A stretch of DNA of 55,808 nucleotides from Gammaproteobacteria bacterium (GCA_023266055.1 JAHFRW010000016.1:1-55808); one strand, 5' to 3'; positions 1 to 8,875 are shown, counted from the first letter of the stretch. Numbers and translations: made by a program. The notes: generated from the sequence alone by a model not told the origin.

Positions 1-45
1 TTCGTTAAGTCCAAGCAGGCACCAATACAATTCTTTGCTTTCCAT
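1..45 (-). CDS. 5' end of an unidentified gene, cut by window edge
   Basis: A leftward reading frame begins at ATG 45-43 and runs off the window. A good ribosome-binding site (AAGGAG, seven bases upstream) supports the start. Only 15 residues are visible (MESKELYWCLLGLNE), too few to assign a function. It lies just downstream of the MORN-repeat gene in the same direction, so the two may share a transcript. Confidence 0.5.
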   Translation of the reverse strand, partial: MESKELYWCLLGLNE

Positions 46-89
46 CGCGCATCTCCTTTGCAAGACATGCGCTATAGATTACGTTATTC

Positions 90-1175
90 TTAACCCACAC
101 TAAAGTCTGAGGAACCCAAAAATAATACGTCCTCCTCCTTATCCATGAGTGCCGCCATGGACATGACGGCACTCCTCAAATTTCTCACGGTCGCCAGCGG
201 TTTCTGTGACAGTGATTTGCGATTATTCACCAGTGCCAGAGAACGGTTTTCAGCATCAAAGAGTTTCTCTACCTGCTCTTTTGAATAGAGCGATTCCTTC
301 ATAAAAACATCCTGATCACTGTAACTGCCAAATGCCACGAAATAAAGATCGGTAATGTTCGGGCGAGACCGTTGCATACCTTTCAGGGCCTCATTCAGCA
401 GACGCTCCTGATCCAGAAGCACCTCTTCCGCATCTATAAAACCATTGCCAAGGACGATCTCTTTCCCACTTTCCAGATCAGCATATTGATACTGGCCTGC
501 TTCCCACACACCCTCTATCTTGTTTTTACCGCCTTCGGCCTTATTTATATAGTAAACAGCCTTGCCATGAAAAAGCCCATCCTTGAACTCCCCCTCATAT
601 CTGTCACCGTTATCATATTCAAATATTCCGTTACCATGTAAACGCCATTTTTTTATCTGACCGTTATATTTGGCACCATTGGCATACACATATTCACCCT
701 GCCCTTCGGCACTCCCTTTCTGGAAATCGCCTGAATAAATATCGCCACTGGAAAAATAGTATTTCCCTCGTCCGTGCATATTTCCATTTCTCATTTCACC
801 CTGATATTTTTCGCCATGACTGAATGTATAAGTGCCCTGACCATCTTCCAGACCATTTTTGTATTTTCCTATATATCTGCCGCCACTTGCGTCAACAAAT
901 TCTCCTTGTCCGTGCCGCAATCCGTTTTTGAATTCGCCAATATATTTCTCGCCGTTTCTCCATACAAGAATGCCCTTGCCCTCCAGGCGACCATTTCGCA
1001 CCATACCATCATAGATGGCACTGTCGGGTAACACTATTTTATGATGCCCATCCTTTAAATGAACATAATCGGGAAGGATACTGTCTTTTGCCAGAACGGC
1101 AGGGTTATAAAACAGCGCACATATAACCATCAGCACAAGAGTCGTCGCTCTGGAGTAGAGTAGTGATATATTCAT
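90..1175 (-). CDS. secreted MORN-repeat protein with truncated C13-peptidase-like tail
   Basis: The 361-residue product starts with a probable signal peptide (hydrophobic residues about 10-28, ending near VLA). About eight MORN repeats follow (about residues 55-215), each with the pattern GxG...G.xYxGxxxxG. The last 90 residues (DLYFVAFGSYSDQDVF, ALVNN, DEDVLFL-like end) resemble the first half of bacterial family C13 (legumain-like) cysteine peptidases. In that family the segment continues into a Ser-His-Gly motif and then a catalytic Cys. Here the frame stops right after DVLFL, so both catalytic residues are absent. It is either a truncated peptidase or a non-catalytic derivative. MORN repeats often mediate membrane or lipid contact; the function here is unknown. 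Confidence 0.75.
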   Translation of the reverse strand: MNISLLYSRATTLVLMVICALFYNPAVLAKDSILPDYVHLKDGHHKIVLPDSAIYDGMVRNGRLEGKGILVWRNGEKYIGEFKNGLRHGQGEFVDASGGRYIGKYKNGLEDGQGTYTFSHGEKYQGEMRNGNMHGRGKYYFSSGDIYSGDFQKGSAEGQGEYVYANGAKYNGQIKKWRLHGNGIFEYDNGDRYEGEFKDGLFHGKAVYYINKAEGGKNKIEGVWEAGQYQYADLESGKEIVLGNGFIDAEEVLLDQERLLNEALKGMQRSRPNITDLYFVAFGSYSDQDVFMKESLYSKEQVEKLFDAENRSLALVNNRKSLSQKPLATVRNLRSAVMSMAALMDKEEDVLFLGSSDFSVG

Positions 1176-1330
1176 GATATAACGCCAGAATATGAGAAGG
1201 GATGACCTCTGTATGGCGGCAGAATACCCGAAAAACTAAATGTACACTGCCATCTTCATACAGATGTCCACTGTGGTCAATACTATAAATCCTGTAGACT
1301 ATACTTACACAATGCCTTCATAAAACACTA

Positions 1331-3160
1331 ATGCATACACAATCCACTGAAAAATCTACTGAAACTCGCAGAGACTGGCGAACCATAAGCATTCTAACGC
1401 CATATTTATGGGAATATCGGACACGGGTCATTATCGCGATGGCTTTTCTGGTACTGGCCAAGCTGGCCGGTGTCACCATACCACTGGCATTGAAAAACAT
1501 CGTTGATACACTGGACAGCACACTCAATTCCCACATCACCCTGCCTCTCGTACTACTGATCGGCTATGGGGCATTACGCCTGGCCAGCACGCTCTTTAAT
1601 GAATTGCGCGACATGGTATTCGCCAAAGTAGCACAACGGGCCATTCGCAATATTGCACTCAAGGTGTTTCGCCATTTACATTCCCTGGCGTTACGCTTTC
1701 ATCTTGAACGTCAAACAGGCGGCATGTCACGGGACATTGAACGTGGCACACGTGGCATGAGCTTTTTGTTGTCGTTCATGCTCTTCAACATCCTGCCTAC
1801 CCTGCTTGAAATTGCTCTGGTGGCGGTGATTCTGTTTGTTACCTACAATGCGTGGTTTGCCATTATTACCACCGTTACTATCGTGGTTTACATTATTTAC
1901 AGTCTGGTGGTGACAGAACGGCGCATGGCGATTCGGCGCATCATGAATGATATGGATTCCAATGCCAATACGCGCGCCATTGACAGCCTGATCAATTACG
2001 AAACGGTCAAATATTTCAACAATGAAGATTATGAAGCGCGCCGTTACGATGAATATATGGCAACCTGGGAACAGGCTGCGCTCAAAAATCAGACCTCGCT
2101 CTCGGTACTGAATTTTGGCCAGGGGGCCATTATTGCAGTAGGGGTAACACTGTTGATGATCCTCGCCAGTCAGGGTGTTGTCGACGGCAGCATGACCATG
2201 GGCGACCTGGTGCTGGTTAATGCCTATTTGCTACAGCTCTTCATCCCACTTAGTTTTTTGGGTTTCGTCTACCGTGAAATCAAACACTCGCTGACCGACA
2301 TGGAGAAAATGTTCAGTCTGCTGGACAAACCCCAGGACATCCAGGACAAACCCGATGCGCCACCCCTGGTGGTAGGAGAGGGTACTGTGCGTTTTGAACA
2401 TGTCAGCTTCGGTTATCAAACAGAACGACAGATTCTGTTTGATCTGAGTTTTGAAATTCCATCCGGAAAAAAAGTGGCGGTGGTAGGATCCAGTGGCGCC
2501 GGAAAATCAACATTATCCCGCTTGTTATTTCGCTTCTATGACGTCGATGGTGGGCGTATTCTCATTAACGGTCAGGATATCCGCGATGTTAACCAGCAAA
2601 GCCTGCGCGCTGCCATTGGTATTGTGCCACAGGATACCGTGCTGTTTAACGACTCCATTTACTATAACATTGCGTACGCCAAACCTGATGCGACACGGGA
2701 AGCAGTGATTCAGGCGGCAACCATGGCACATATCCACTCATTCATTGAATCCATTCCCCAAGGTTACGATACCCTGGTGGGTGAACGTGGCCTGAAACTT
2801 TCAGGAGGTGAAAAACAACGTATCGCTATCGCCCGCACCATTTTGAAAAATCCACGCGTCCTGATTTTTGACGAAGCCACTTCGGCACTCGACTCCCACT
2901 CCGAACAGGTGATACTGGTTGCCCTCGCCGAAGTGGCCACCAATCACACCACGCTGGTGATTGCACATCGCTTATCGACTATCGTGGATGCCGATCAGAT
3001 TCTGGTGATGGAAAATGGCCATATAGTAGAGCGTGGTACACACGGAGAATTACTGCAACAGGGAAAAGTGTATGCGCGGATGTGGGCTTTACAGCAACAG
3101 GAACGTCACAAGGAGTTAACCGCTGATTCTGTTGCGTCCACCGCCTTGACCAAGCATTAA
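1331..3160 (+). CDS. ABC exporter, Atm1/HMT1-type half transporter
   Basis: This 609-residue protein is a fused membrane-plus-ATPase half transporter that would work as a homodimer in the inner membrane. Residues about 30-310 hold six transmembrane segments of the ABC exporter fold. The ATPase follows, with Walker A (GSSGAGKST), the signature LSGGEKQR, Walker B (LIFDEATS) and the switch histidine in IAHRLST. Sequence style and length fit the Atm1/HMT1 group, which exports glutathione-linked compounds in iron-sulfur or heavy-metal handling. The substrate is inferred from family only. No clear ribosome-binding site precedes the ATG. It ends 11 bp before the convergent end of cheR. Confidence 0.9.
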   Translation: MHTQSTEKSTETRRDWRTISILTPYLWEYRTRVIIAMAFLVLAKLAGVTIPLALKNIVDTLDSTLNSHITLPLVLLIGYGALRLASTLFNELRDMVFAKVAQRAIRNIALKVFRHLHSLALRFHLERQTGGMSRDIERGTRGMSFLLSFMLFNILPTLLEIALVAVILFVTYNAWFAIITTVTIVVYIIYSLVVTERRMAIRRIMNDMDSNANTRAIDSLINYETVKYFNNEDYEARRYDEYMATWEQAALKNQTSLSVLNFGQGAIIAVGVTLLMILASQGVVDGSMTMGDLVLVNAYLLQLFIPLSFLGFVYREIKHSLTDMEKMFSLLDKPQDIQDKPDAPPLVVGEGTVRFEHVSFGYQTERQILFDLSFEIPSGKKVAVVGSSGAGKSTLSRLLFRFYDVDGGRILINGQDIRDVNQQSLRAAIGIVPQDTVLFNDSIYYNIAYAKPDATREAVIQAATMAHIHSFIESIPQGYDTLVGERGLKLSGGEKQRIAIARTILKNPRVLIFDEATSALDSHSEQVILVALAEVATNHTTLVIAHRLSTIVDADQILVMENGHIVERGTHGELLQQGKVYARMWALQQQERHKELTADSVASTALTKH

Positions 3161-3171
3161 CTGTAAAAAGA

Positions 3172-4014
3172 TCAGACTTTCTTCAGGCGGTAAACAAGGC
3201 CGCCCTGATAACGCATGGCGTCAAAACAGTCCACGTAACCCGACACCGATTCCGATGCACCCAGGCACAAATAACCACCAGGCTCAAGTACCTGTGAAAA
3301 CCGTGTCAAAATTTCCCGTTTCAACTCGGTGGAAAAATAAATCAGAACATTACGGCAAAAAATCACATCAAACTTGCCCAATGCAAAGTAGTCCTTTTTC
3401 ATCAGATTCATTTCTGAAAAAGTAATACGCTTGCGTATTTCAGGCTTAACCTGCCATGCCTTGCCTTTGACATCGAAAAACCGTTTCTGGCGATCATCTG
3501 ACAAACCACGCGCCAATGCCATCGCGCCATACACACCTTCCCGGGCATCCTTGAGCACAGAAGATGAAATATCCGTGGCAATAATTTGTACATCCCGCGG
3601 CAAACCGGCGGGCTTGGCCTGCAAATACTCCTGGATGATCATGCTCATGGAGTAAGGTTCCTGCCCCGACGAACACGCTGCCGACCAGATACGTATGGGA
3701 CGATCACGACGATCTGCAAATTCCGGCAAGATATGTGCCCTGAGTATTTCAAACGGAAAATGATCGCGAAACCAGAGTGTCTCATTTGTAGTCATGGCAT
3801 CAATGATACGTTCATGCAGACCAGACTTTAGGTCACGTTTAACACAATCTATCAACTCACCCACGGAGCTCAAACCCATTTCAGTTATCAAGCACCCAAG
3901 GCGACTTTTGACCAGATATTGCTTATTGTCACCCAAGACAATGCCACTCGCACTTTCGAGGAACTTACGAAACTCCTGGTATTCCTGGGGTGAAATAGTA
4001 GGTTGATTCACCAA
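3172..4014 (-). CDS. cheR: chemotaxis protein methyltransferase CheR
   Basis: CheR transfers methyl groups from S-adenosylmethionine to glutamates of chemoreceptors, setting adaptation in chemotaxis. The 280-residue product matches the usual length. It has an N-terminal helical domain (about 1-85) and a SAM-binding domain with the motif IWSAACSSGQEPYS and the downstream stretch FDVIFCRNVLIYF. It follows cheV by 87 bp on the same strand. The cheV-cheR pair divergent from flgA is a known arrangement in pseudomonads and relatives. Confidence 0.95.
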   Translation of the reverse strand: MVNQPTISPQEYQEFRKFLESASGIVLGDNKQYLVKSRLGCLITEMGLSSVGELIDCVKRDLKSGLHERIIDAMTTNETLWFRDHFPFEILRAHILPEFADRRDRPIRIWSAACSSGQEPYSMSMIIQEYLQAKPAGLPRDVQIIATDISSSVLKDAREGVYGAMALARGLSDDRQKRFFDVKGKAWQVKPEIRKRITFSEMNLMKKDYFALGKFDVIFCRNVLIYFSTELKREILTRFSQVLEPGGYLCLGASESVSGYVDCFDAMRYQGGLVYRLKKV

Positions 4015-4101
4015 ACGTATCCCTGAATATTATTATACATTCACACCAGCATCACTGCCGTTGCATTGAACCCGCAATAAAACTGATCAGCCCCAAAAAA
4101 A

Positions 4102-5067
4102 TCAAACGCTTGCCACCGCTTCCAGGTCGCCTTGCCTTAAACGATTCAACACCGCTACGGCTAAATCATCTGCACTGAACTTCGCAATAAATTGATCTGC
4201 GCCTACCCGTTTTACCATAGCATCATTAAATACACCACTCAATGACGAATGCAATAAAACGTAAATGCATTTCAATTGCGTATTTTTTCTAATCTCCGTC
4301 GTCAGGGTATACCCATCCATTTCCGGCATCTCAATATCAGTAATTACCATAGTCAGTCGCTGCAATACGGGATCTTTATTTGCAGCCCAGGTTTCGAGCA
4401 TATCAAGCGCTTGCCTGCCATCCATGGCTAAGGTATACGATACATTGATTTGATCAAGAGCACGTTTTATTTGGCCACGCGCCACACTGGAATCATCGAC
4501 CACCAGAACATGCGGTTGTGCAGAATACTGTCCCATGCTGTTAATCACGTCCCTCGAAACACCCACGGGACAATGAATCACCTCTGAAAAAACCTTTTCC
4601 ACATCCAGAATTTCAATCATATGATCACCGACCTGCGTCACTGCATTCAAGTACGTATCCAATCCAGCACTTTGTGGCGGTGGTCGCACAGACTCCCAAC
4701 CCATATTGACAATTCGCTCGACACCCTTGACCAATAATCCCTGTACAGAACGATTATATTCAGTAACAATCACAAAACAACTGCTGGTCTCAGTCAATGG
4801 CTTGCCACCAATCGCCAGGGATAAATCTATGACCGGCAAGGTTTTGCCGCGAATGATGGAAACACCGCATACTGAAGGGTGTGATTTGGGTAAATGCGCC
4901 AGGGAGGGACATTGAATAACTTCTCGTACCTTGAATACGTTAATTCCGAAATGCTGCTTGCCGTGCAAGCGAAACAACAATAATTCCAGGCGATTCTGCC
5001 CCACCATTTGTGTCCGTTTATCAATATCTTCCAAAATACCAGGCATATATCTCTCCACTAGATACAC
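4102..5067 (-). CDS. cheV: chemotaxis coupling/response protein CheV
   Basis: CheV joins a CheW-like coupling domain (about residues 20-165) to a receiver domain (about 190-310) and links chemoreceptors to CheA with adaptation by phosphorylation. The receiver has the acidic pair in VLVVDDSS, the phosphoacceptor Asp in ITDIEMPEMDG and a C-terminal Lys (IAKFSADD) in the usual place. Length (321) is typical. A sigma-28-type promoter lies just upstream. cheR follows, so the pair is probably one transcript. Confidence 0.95.
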   Translation of the reverse strand: MYLVERYMPGILEDIDKRTQMVGQNRLELLLFRLHGKQHFGINVFKVREVIQCPSLAHLPKSHPSVCGVSIIRGKTLPVIDLSLAIGGKPLTETSSCFVIVTEYNRSVQGLLVKGVERIVNMGWESVRPPPQSAGLDTYLNAVTQVGDHMIEILDVEKVFSEVIHCPVGVSRDVINSMGQYSAQPHVLVVDDSSVARGQIKRALDQINVSYTLAMDGRQALDMLETWAANKDPVLQRLTMVITDIEMPEMDGYTLTTEIRKNTQLKCIYVLLHSSLSGVFNDAMVKRVGADQFIAKFSADDLAVAVLNRLRQGDLEAVASV

Positions 5068-5082
5068 ATTTACTTCTATACG

Positions 5083-5110
5083 CTATCGGCCCCATCCAAA
5101 TGATTCTTGA
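5083..5110 (-). promoter_or_regulatory. sigma-28 (FliA) type promoter of cheV
   Basis: On the minus strand TCAAGAAT (5110-5103) is followed after 12 bases by GCCGATAG (5090-5083), close to the flagellar sigma-28 consensus (TAAAGTTT-N11-GCCGATAA). It sits 16 bp before cheV, so cheV and cheR would be late flagellar-class genes. Confidence 0.7.
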
Positions 5111-5119
5111 CTACAGTCG

Positions 5120-5135
5120 TGGCGTAATAGTTGCA
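5120..5135 (+). promoter_or_regulatory. sigma-54 type promoter of flgA
   Basis: TGGCGTAATAGTTGCA matches the sigma-54 -24/-12 layout (TGGC, then TTGCA at the right spacing). The predicted start of transcription falls almost at the flgA ATG (5148), so the transcript would be nearly leaderless, or translation begins a little later than annotated. Flagellar class II genes of many gammaproteobacteria use sigma-54. Confidence 0.6.
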
Positions 5136-5147
5136 TAAATTAGCTCC

Positions 5148-5846
5148 ATGGCATATTTTGTAAAATTATGGTTACTATTGTTGCTTGGGACACTTTCCAT
5201 ACCCTACGCGCATGCCGCATCCTATCAGCCCCTATCGTCTATTCAGGACGCCGCTCAGGCATTTGTCATGCAACATGCGTCAGGTGGACGTATTGAAGTC
5301 AGCGTGGGCGCCCTGGACACCCGCTTGAAACTACCGGTCTGCGCAGAGACATTAAATGCCTTCCTGCCTCCCGGAGGACGGGTCGGCGGCATGAGCAGTG
5401 TCGGCATCCGCTGTCAAAAGCCAAAACCATGGTCATTATATGTACCGGTCAACGTCAAAATTTTTACGCCCGTCATGACCGCCAGCCGCCCCATGATGGC
5501 TGGCAATCGAATTACACCCAATGACCTCCAGACGATTGAGATGGATATTGCAAGCCTTCCCGCAGGGTACTTCAGTGCCCCCGAACAAGTACTGAACCAA
5601 TTGGTCAAACGCTCCGTGAGTGCAGGCACCGTTTTTAGCCCGGGGCTGGTTGAGGCCGCACCCCTGGTGCGGCGTGGCGAACAGGTTATTTTACTGGCCG
5701 AAACCCAGGGAATACAGATCCGCTCCACAGGCAAGGCCTTGATGGATGGAACTGCCGGTGCCGTGATTCAAGTGCGCAATTCTTCATCACAGCGTATTGT
5801 TGAAGGCGTCGTGACCTCTGCGGGGATTGTTAAAATTATCATGTAG
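5148..5846 (+). CDS. flgA: flagellar P-ring assembly chaperone FlgA
   Basis: FlgA is a periplasmic chaperone needed to assemble the flagellar P ring (FlgI). The 232-residue product has a clear signal peptide (LWLLLLLGTLSIPYAHA, cleavage after AHA). It then has the SAF-domain half typical of FlgA, with RPMMAGNRITPNDLQTIEMD and a C-terminal VRRGEQVILLAETQGIQI-type stretch. It diverges from cheV-cheR and precedes flgM-flgN. The start codon sits very close to the sigma-54 promoter and has no strong ribosome-binding site. Confidence 0.95.
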   Translation: MAYFVKLWLLLLLGTLSIPYAHAASYQPLSSIQDAAQAFVMQHASGGRIEVSVGALDTRLKLPVCAETLNAFLPPGGRVGGMSSVGIRCQKPKPWSLYVPVNVKIFTPVMTASRPMMAGNRITPNDLQTIEMDIASLPAGYFSAPEQVLNQLVKRSVSAGTVFSPGLVEAAPLVRRGEQVILLAETQGIQIRSTGKALMDGTAGAVIQVRNSSSQRIVEGVVTSAGIVKIIM

Positions 5847-5896
5847 ATACACTGCTTTAACAGCATCAGGCTCTTGCCAGGATCTCTCATTAGGTT

Positions 5897-5923
5897 TAAA
5901 GTTAAGATGAGATTTGCCGCTAA
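5897..5923 (+). promoter_or_regulatory. sigma-28 type promoter of flgM operon
   Basis: TAAAGTTA, 11 bases, then GCCGCTAA is a near-perfect sigma-28 promoter 30 bp upstream of flgM. It implies that flgM, the anti-sigma-28 gene, is itself driven by sigma-28, the usual feedback loop. Confidence 0.8.
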
Positions 5924-5953
5924 CCCTACAACAGTATTCATAGAGGTACCACC

Positions 5954-6271
5954 ATGCCTGTTGAAATTTCTGGTAAAGCCGTTTCGAATATACGCGCCAT
6001 AGACAGCGCGGCGCTTTCAAAGACCAAGCCATCCGGCCTTGCGCAACAAGACACACCAGGCCGAACGGTCACGGATACCGTCAGCCTGACCGATACAGCA
6101 GCCTATCTACGCAAGCTGGAAAACACACTGTCCACATTACCTGTGGTTGATGTACAACGCACTGACAATATAAAAAAGGCGCTTGCCGATGGCAGTTTCG
6201 TTATTGATCCCGTACGCGTGGCAGACAAGTTGCTACGCTTTGAAAGCATGTTTTATTATCGCGCTGCATGA
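5954..6271 (+). CDS. flgM: anti-sigma-28 factor FlgM
   Basis: FlgM binds and holds sigma-28 (FliA) inactive until it is secreted through the finished hook-basal body. The 105-residue product has the disordered Ser/Thr/Asp-rich N-terminal half and the C-terminal sigma-binding helices (IKKALADGSFVIDPVRVADKL) typical of the family. Ribosome-binding site AGAGGT precedes ATG 5954. It forms an operon with flgN and the PilZ gene. Confidence 0.93.
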   Translation: MPVEISGKAVSNIRAIDSAALSKTKPSGLAQQDTPGRTVTDTVSLTDTAAYLRKLENTLSTLPVVDVQRTDNIKKALADGSFVIDPVRVADKLLRFESMFYYRAA

Positions 6272-6342
6272 TTCCATGAAGCAATTCCTGAAAATCACGG
6301 CAACAATAATCGGCCCGGCATAATCCTCACTTAAAGACGCCC

Positions 6343-6834
6343 ATGAGTTTAACGGAACATCAGCACGCCATTAGCGCCCTCCTGCAGCAGGAAATCGTGA
6401 TAACTTCGGCCCTGTTGAAGATACTACAGCAAGAACAGGAGACATTGCTTGGTAACAACGCACTGGTGATTGAACAAACGCTCGCCCATAAACAGCAGCC
6501 TATCGCTGATCTTGAAAAAATAAGCACGCAACGTGAAGCACATTTACGCACCAATGACTACCCTGCAAATCATGCTGGTATGCAGCGCTACATACACGAC
6601 CATGATCCACTTGGACATCTTGGGCTTGAAGCATTGTGGCAGCAACTTTCCACCCTGGGCATGCAATGTCTGCAGCAAAATCAGGTCAATGGCAGCATCA
6701 TCACCGCTAAACGTCTCTCTACCCAGGTCGCCTTGAATATCCTGCGGGGCGCGGGGCCGGAAAACTTAGCCAGCTATACACCTGCGGGGCAACCCCAGGC
6801 AAAACTTGATTCGCACTCCCTTGGTCAAGCATAA
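6343..6834 (+). CDS. flgN: flagellar export chaperone FlgN
   Basis: FlgN is a cytoplasmic helical chaperone for the hook-filament junction proteins FlgK and FlgL. The 163-residue product is mostly helical, with the heptad-rich N-terminal half (LLQQEIVITSALLKILQQEQ) seen in FlgN proteins. Its place directly after flgM is the standard context. The final 40 residues are low in structure. Confidence 0.88.
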   Translation: MSLTEHQHAISALLQQEIVITSALLKILQQEQETLLGNNALVIEQTLAHKQQPIADLEKISTQREAHLRTNDYPANHAGMQRYIHDHDPLGHLGLEALWQQLSTLGMQCLQQNQVNGSIITAKRLSTQVALNILRGAGPENLASYTPAGQPQAKLDSHSLGQA

Positions 6835-6896
6835 ACCTGTCTGGATGATCTGCTCATGGAAAATCTGTACTGTCGTACGCCAATAGAATCCAGCCC

Positions 6897-7607
6897 ATGG
6901 ACAAAATTACACAACCTGCCCAAATCGTAGGAATTCTCAAAAAAATCCATAAGCGACGCGCCATGCTCAGCATCAGCGTACCCGGAACCGAAAAACACTA
7001 CAGCAGCGCCATTCTCGAAATCAAATCAGCGGGTACATTCGGGCATCTGATCATTGATGAGCTCACCCCCAAAGAGGGCCATGCTTTACTCTTGCATGCC
7101 AAGAAGTTAAAAGTGCGCCTGCAACTGGACGGCGTTAAAATCTCCTTTTCCACAACGCTTGAATCCAGCGGGAAAGACTCGGGTATTGCCTTTTACACCC
7201 TGGCACTACCTCAAGAAATCGATTATTTGCAGCAACGTGCCCATCACCGTGTACGCCCCAGCCTTACCAAACCACTCGCAACCCTCTTAATCCACGAAGA
7301 CGAGACAGTTTTTCATGGTGAAGTTTATGATATCTCCGCAGGGGGGCTCTCCATAAAACTTAAAAGCAATGCACTGGCTACCCCCCTGAAACCCACCGAC
7401 ATACTCATATGCTCATTTACCCTGCCCCACGGTGAGGAGATCACATGCAAACTGGAAGTACGCTCCATTCACGCGACTAACCAACAAAACTTCATCCGTA
7501 TTGGCGTTCGCTTCACCAATTTGGCCAGCACAGTGCAGAAAATAATCCAGCGTTATATTGCCAGTATTGAAAGGGAGCATCTGAAGAAAATGCCACATGA
7601 CACATAG
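6897..7607 (+). CDS. PilZ-domain flagellar brake protein, YcgR-like
   Basis: YcgR-type proteins bind cyclic-di-GMP and slow the flagellar motor. The 236-residue product has an N-terminal YcgR domain (about 10-110) and a C-terminal PilZ domain. The cyclic-di-GMP contact motifs are visible as RAHHRVRPS (RxxxR) and DISAGGLS (D/NxSxxG). It is third in the flgM-flgN operon, in keeping with a role at the flagellum. Confidence 0.9.
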   Translation: MDKITQPAQIVGILKKIHKRRAMLSISVPGTEKHYSSAILEIKSAGTFGHLIIDELTPKEGHALLLHAKKLKVRLQLDGVKISFSTTLESSGKDSGIAFYTLALPQEIDYLQQRAHHRVRPSLTKPLATLLIHEDETVFHGEVYDISAGGLSIKLKSNALATPLKPTDILICSFTLPHGEEITCKLEVRSIHATNQQNFIRIGVRFTNLASTVQKIIQRYIASIEREHLKKMPHDT

Positions 7608-7688
7608 TCGTCATGTCATGCTCATGATATAATTTTGATGGTTTTATTATTTGCCTTGGGGTGGTTTTAAATTGTTGCACGATTTTTT

Positions 7689-7764
<76 letters not shown>

Positions 7765-7872
7765 ACCCAAAAGAATCTTTACCCCAATCAAAGTGATCCC
7801 CGATATCAAACAGGGTTTCAGAATATCCGGTACAAGGCAAGACAGAAGCATTTCGGCGCTGATCGTCACTTC

Positions 7873-7917
7873 GCCCCGGTAGCTCAGATGGATAGAGCAT
7901 CCCCCTCCTAAGGGGAA
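7873..7917 (+). repeat. attL: 5' half of tRNA-Arg, prophage left end
   Basis: These 45 bp are identical to 45754-45798, the first 45 bases of the intact tRNA-Arg(CCU) at the other end. After this point the left copy diverges into phage sequence, so it lacks the T arm and 3' acceptor strand and is not a working tRNA. It marks the original host 5' half. Confidence 0.95.
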
Positions 7918-7972
7918 ATCGGTGATTTAAATCATTGTTTTATAATTATTAATTTTATGCGTATCCAATATG

Positions 7973-7978
7973 TGTCCA
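7973..7978 (+). promoter_or_regulatory. left-arm TGTCCA motif, possible integrase arm site
   Basis: GTGTCCAT here matches the RTGTCCAW motif repeated five times beside the integrase gene at the other end (45592-45698). Motifs on both sides of the core would fit arm-type binding sites of a tyrosine integrase. Inference only. Confidence 0.35.
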
Positions 7979-8054
7979 TCCGATCATATAAAAAATCAAT
8001 CGGGAGCCTTGACTTCTCGCAAACCCGATAAAAAACTTACCGAAATAGGTGGCA

Positions 8055-8219
8055 ATGATGGCGTGGGCAATAGCAGGAAATATGATCGGATTAGGTCTTG
8101 CGATGATCGGCCTAGGCGTGATTCTGCGCTCCCGCATCCGTGGTCTTGGGGCAATCACGATCGGCATCGGGATAGGGGTGTTGAGTTATGCACTCATCAT
8201 ACCCAGAATCATGGCATAA
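8055..8219 (+). CDS. small glycine-rich membrane protein
   Basis: A 54-residue frame starting at ATG 8055 (or the adjacent ATG 8058) with ribosome-binding sequence AGGTGG close upstream. The product is almost entirely hydrophobic and glycine-rich, with two likely membrane segments (IGLGLAMIGLGVIL and AITIGIGIGVLSYALIIP) joined by a short basic turn (RSRIRG). It is the only rightward gene at this end, convergent with the last late gene (5 bp apart). It could be a lysogenic-conversion membrane protein. No family recognised. Confidence 0.55.
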   Translation: MMAWAIAGNMIGLGLAMIGLGVILRSRIRGLGAITIGIGIGVLSYALIIPRIMA

Positions 8220-8224
8220 CAAAT

Positions 8225-8875
8225 TTAATCCAAATACACCGAAAAATAAAACGAGCCGTTTCCTGCGCCGATTCCGCTTGAGCCTAGCATCCACACCGAA
8301 AAAAAATTGTTACTATTTGGCGGTATCGCCATTGGGACAACAAATGCAGATGGAGTGCCAAACAGCGTCACATTTACAGTATAATTTTGATGGCCCAAAT
8401 TATGCGTAATATCATACCGACCCGTTGAAGGTCGCGAAACGCTCCACCCAGCCGGCAATCGTATCGCATTACCCGCTTCAGCTACCCGGCCATGAAATAT
8501 ATTGGCGTTGGTACGTATCCCCTGACCATTAATGGTCGGTGCTACCGTAAAATCTGATGCGACGTCGCGGCGCGCAAAGGCGGACGAATCGATCCCATCC
8601 AGGGTGTCGGCGCTCTTGCCGACCAGCGTTGCGGGGATATTGGCAAGAGGCAGAAGCGCCGACCCATCCAACCCTGCGATACCGCTGGCTGATCCGCGCG
8701 CGCCTATAATATCCTTGACGCGCAGCATTGTATTATAAATTTCTGCCCGCGCCTGCGATGGATCGTCAGTGGCGGAATCCACATGGATAGTCGTAATGCT
8801 ATCAGCTGGCCACGGCCCCGCCATAACACCCGTCGAAAAAACTGCAAAAACAATACCAAAAATAATATTTCTCAC
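8225..8875 (-). CDS. phage tail-fibre-like protein with N-terminal signal peptide
   Basis: 216 residues, starting at GTG 8875 (ribosome-binding site GAGGAG ten bases upstream). The first 19 residues look like a Sec signal peptide ending VMA before GPWPADS, which is unusual for a virion protein. The middle has the collar/fibre style motif GLDGSALLPLANIP and DTLDGIDSSAFARRD, common in tail fibres. The C-terminus is beta-rich and would be a receptor-binding or trimerising tip. It is the last late gene, right after the tip protein, as expected for an adhesin or fibre. Confidence 0.65.
   Translation of the reverse strand: MRNIIFGIVFAVFSTGVMAGPWPADSITTIHVDSATDDPSQARAEIYNTMLRVKDIIGARGSASGIAGLDGSALLPLANIPATLVGKSADTLDGIDSSAFARRDVASDFTVAPTINGQGIRTNANIFHGRVAEAGNAIRLPAGWSVSRPSTGRYDITHNLGHQNYTVNVTLFGTPSAFVVPMAIPPNSNNFFSVWMLGSSGIGAGNGSFYFSVYLD

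Noticed and set aside
7873-7917. A second tRNA-Arg gene
   Set aside because: Only the 5' half is present; the T arm and acceptor 3' strand are missing, so it is the attachment duplicate.
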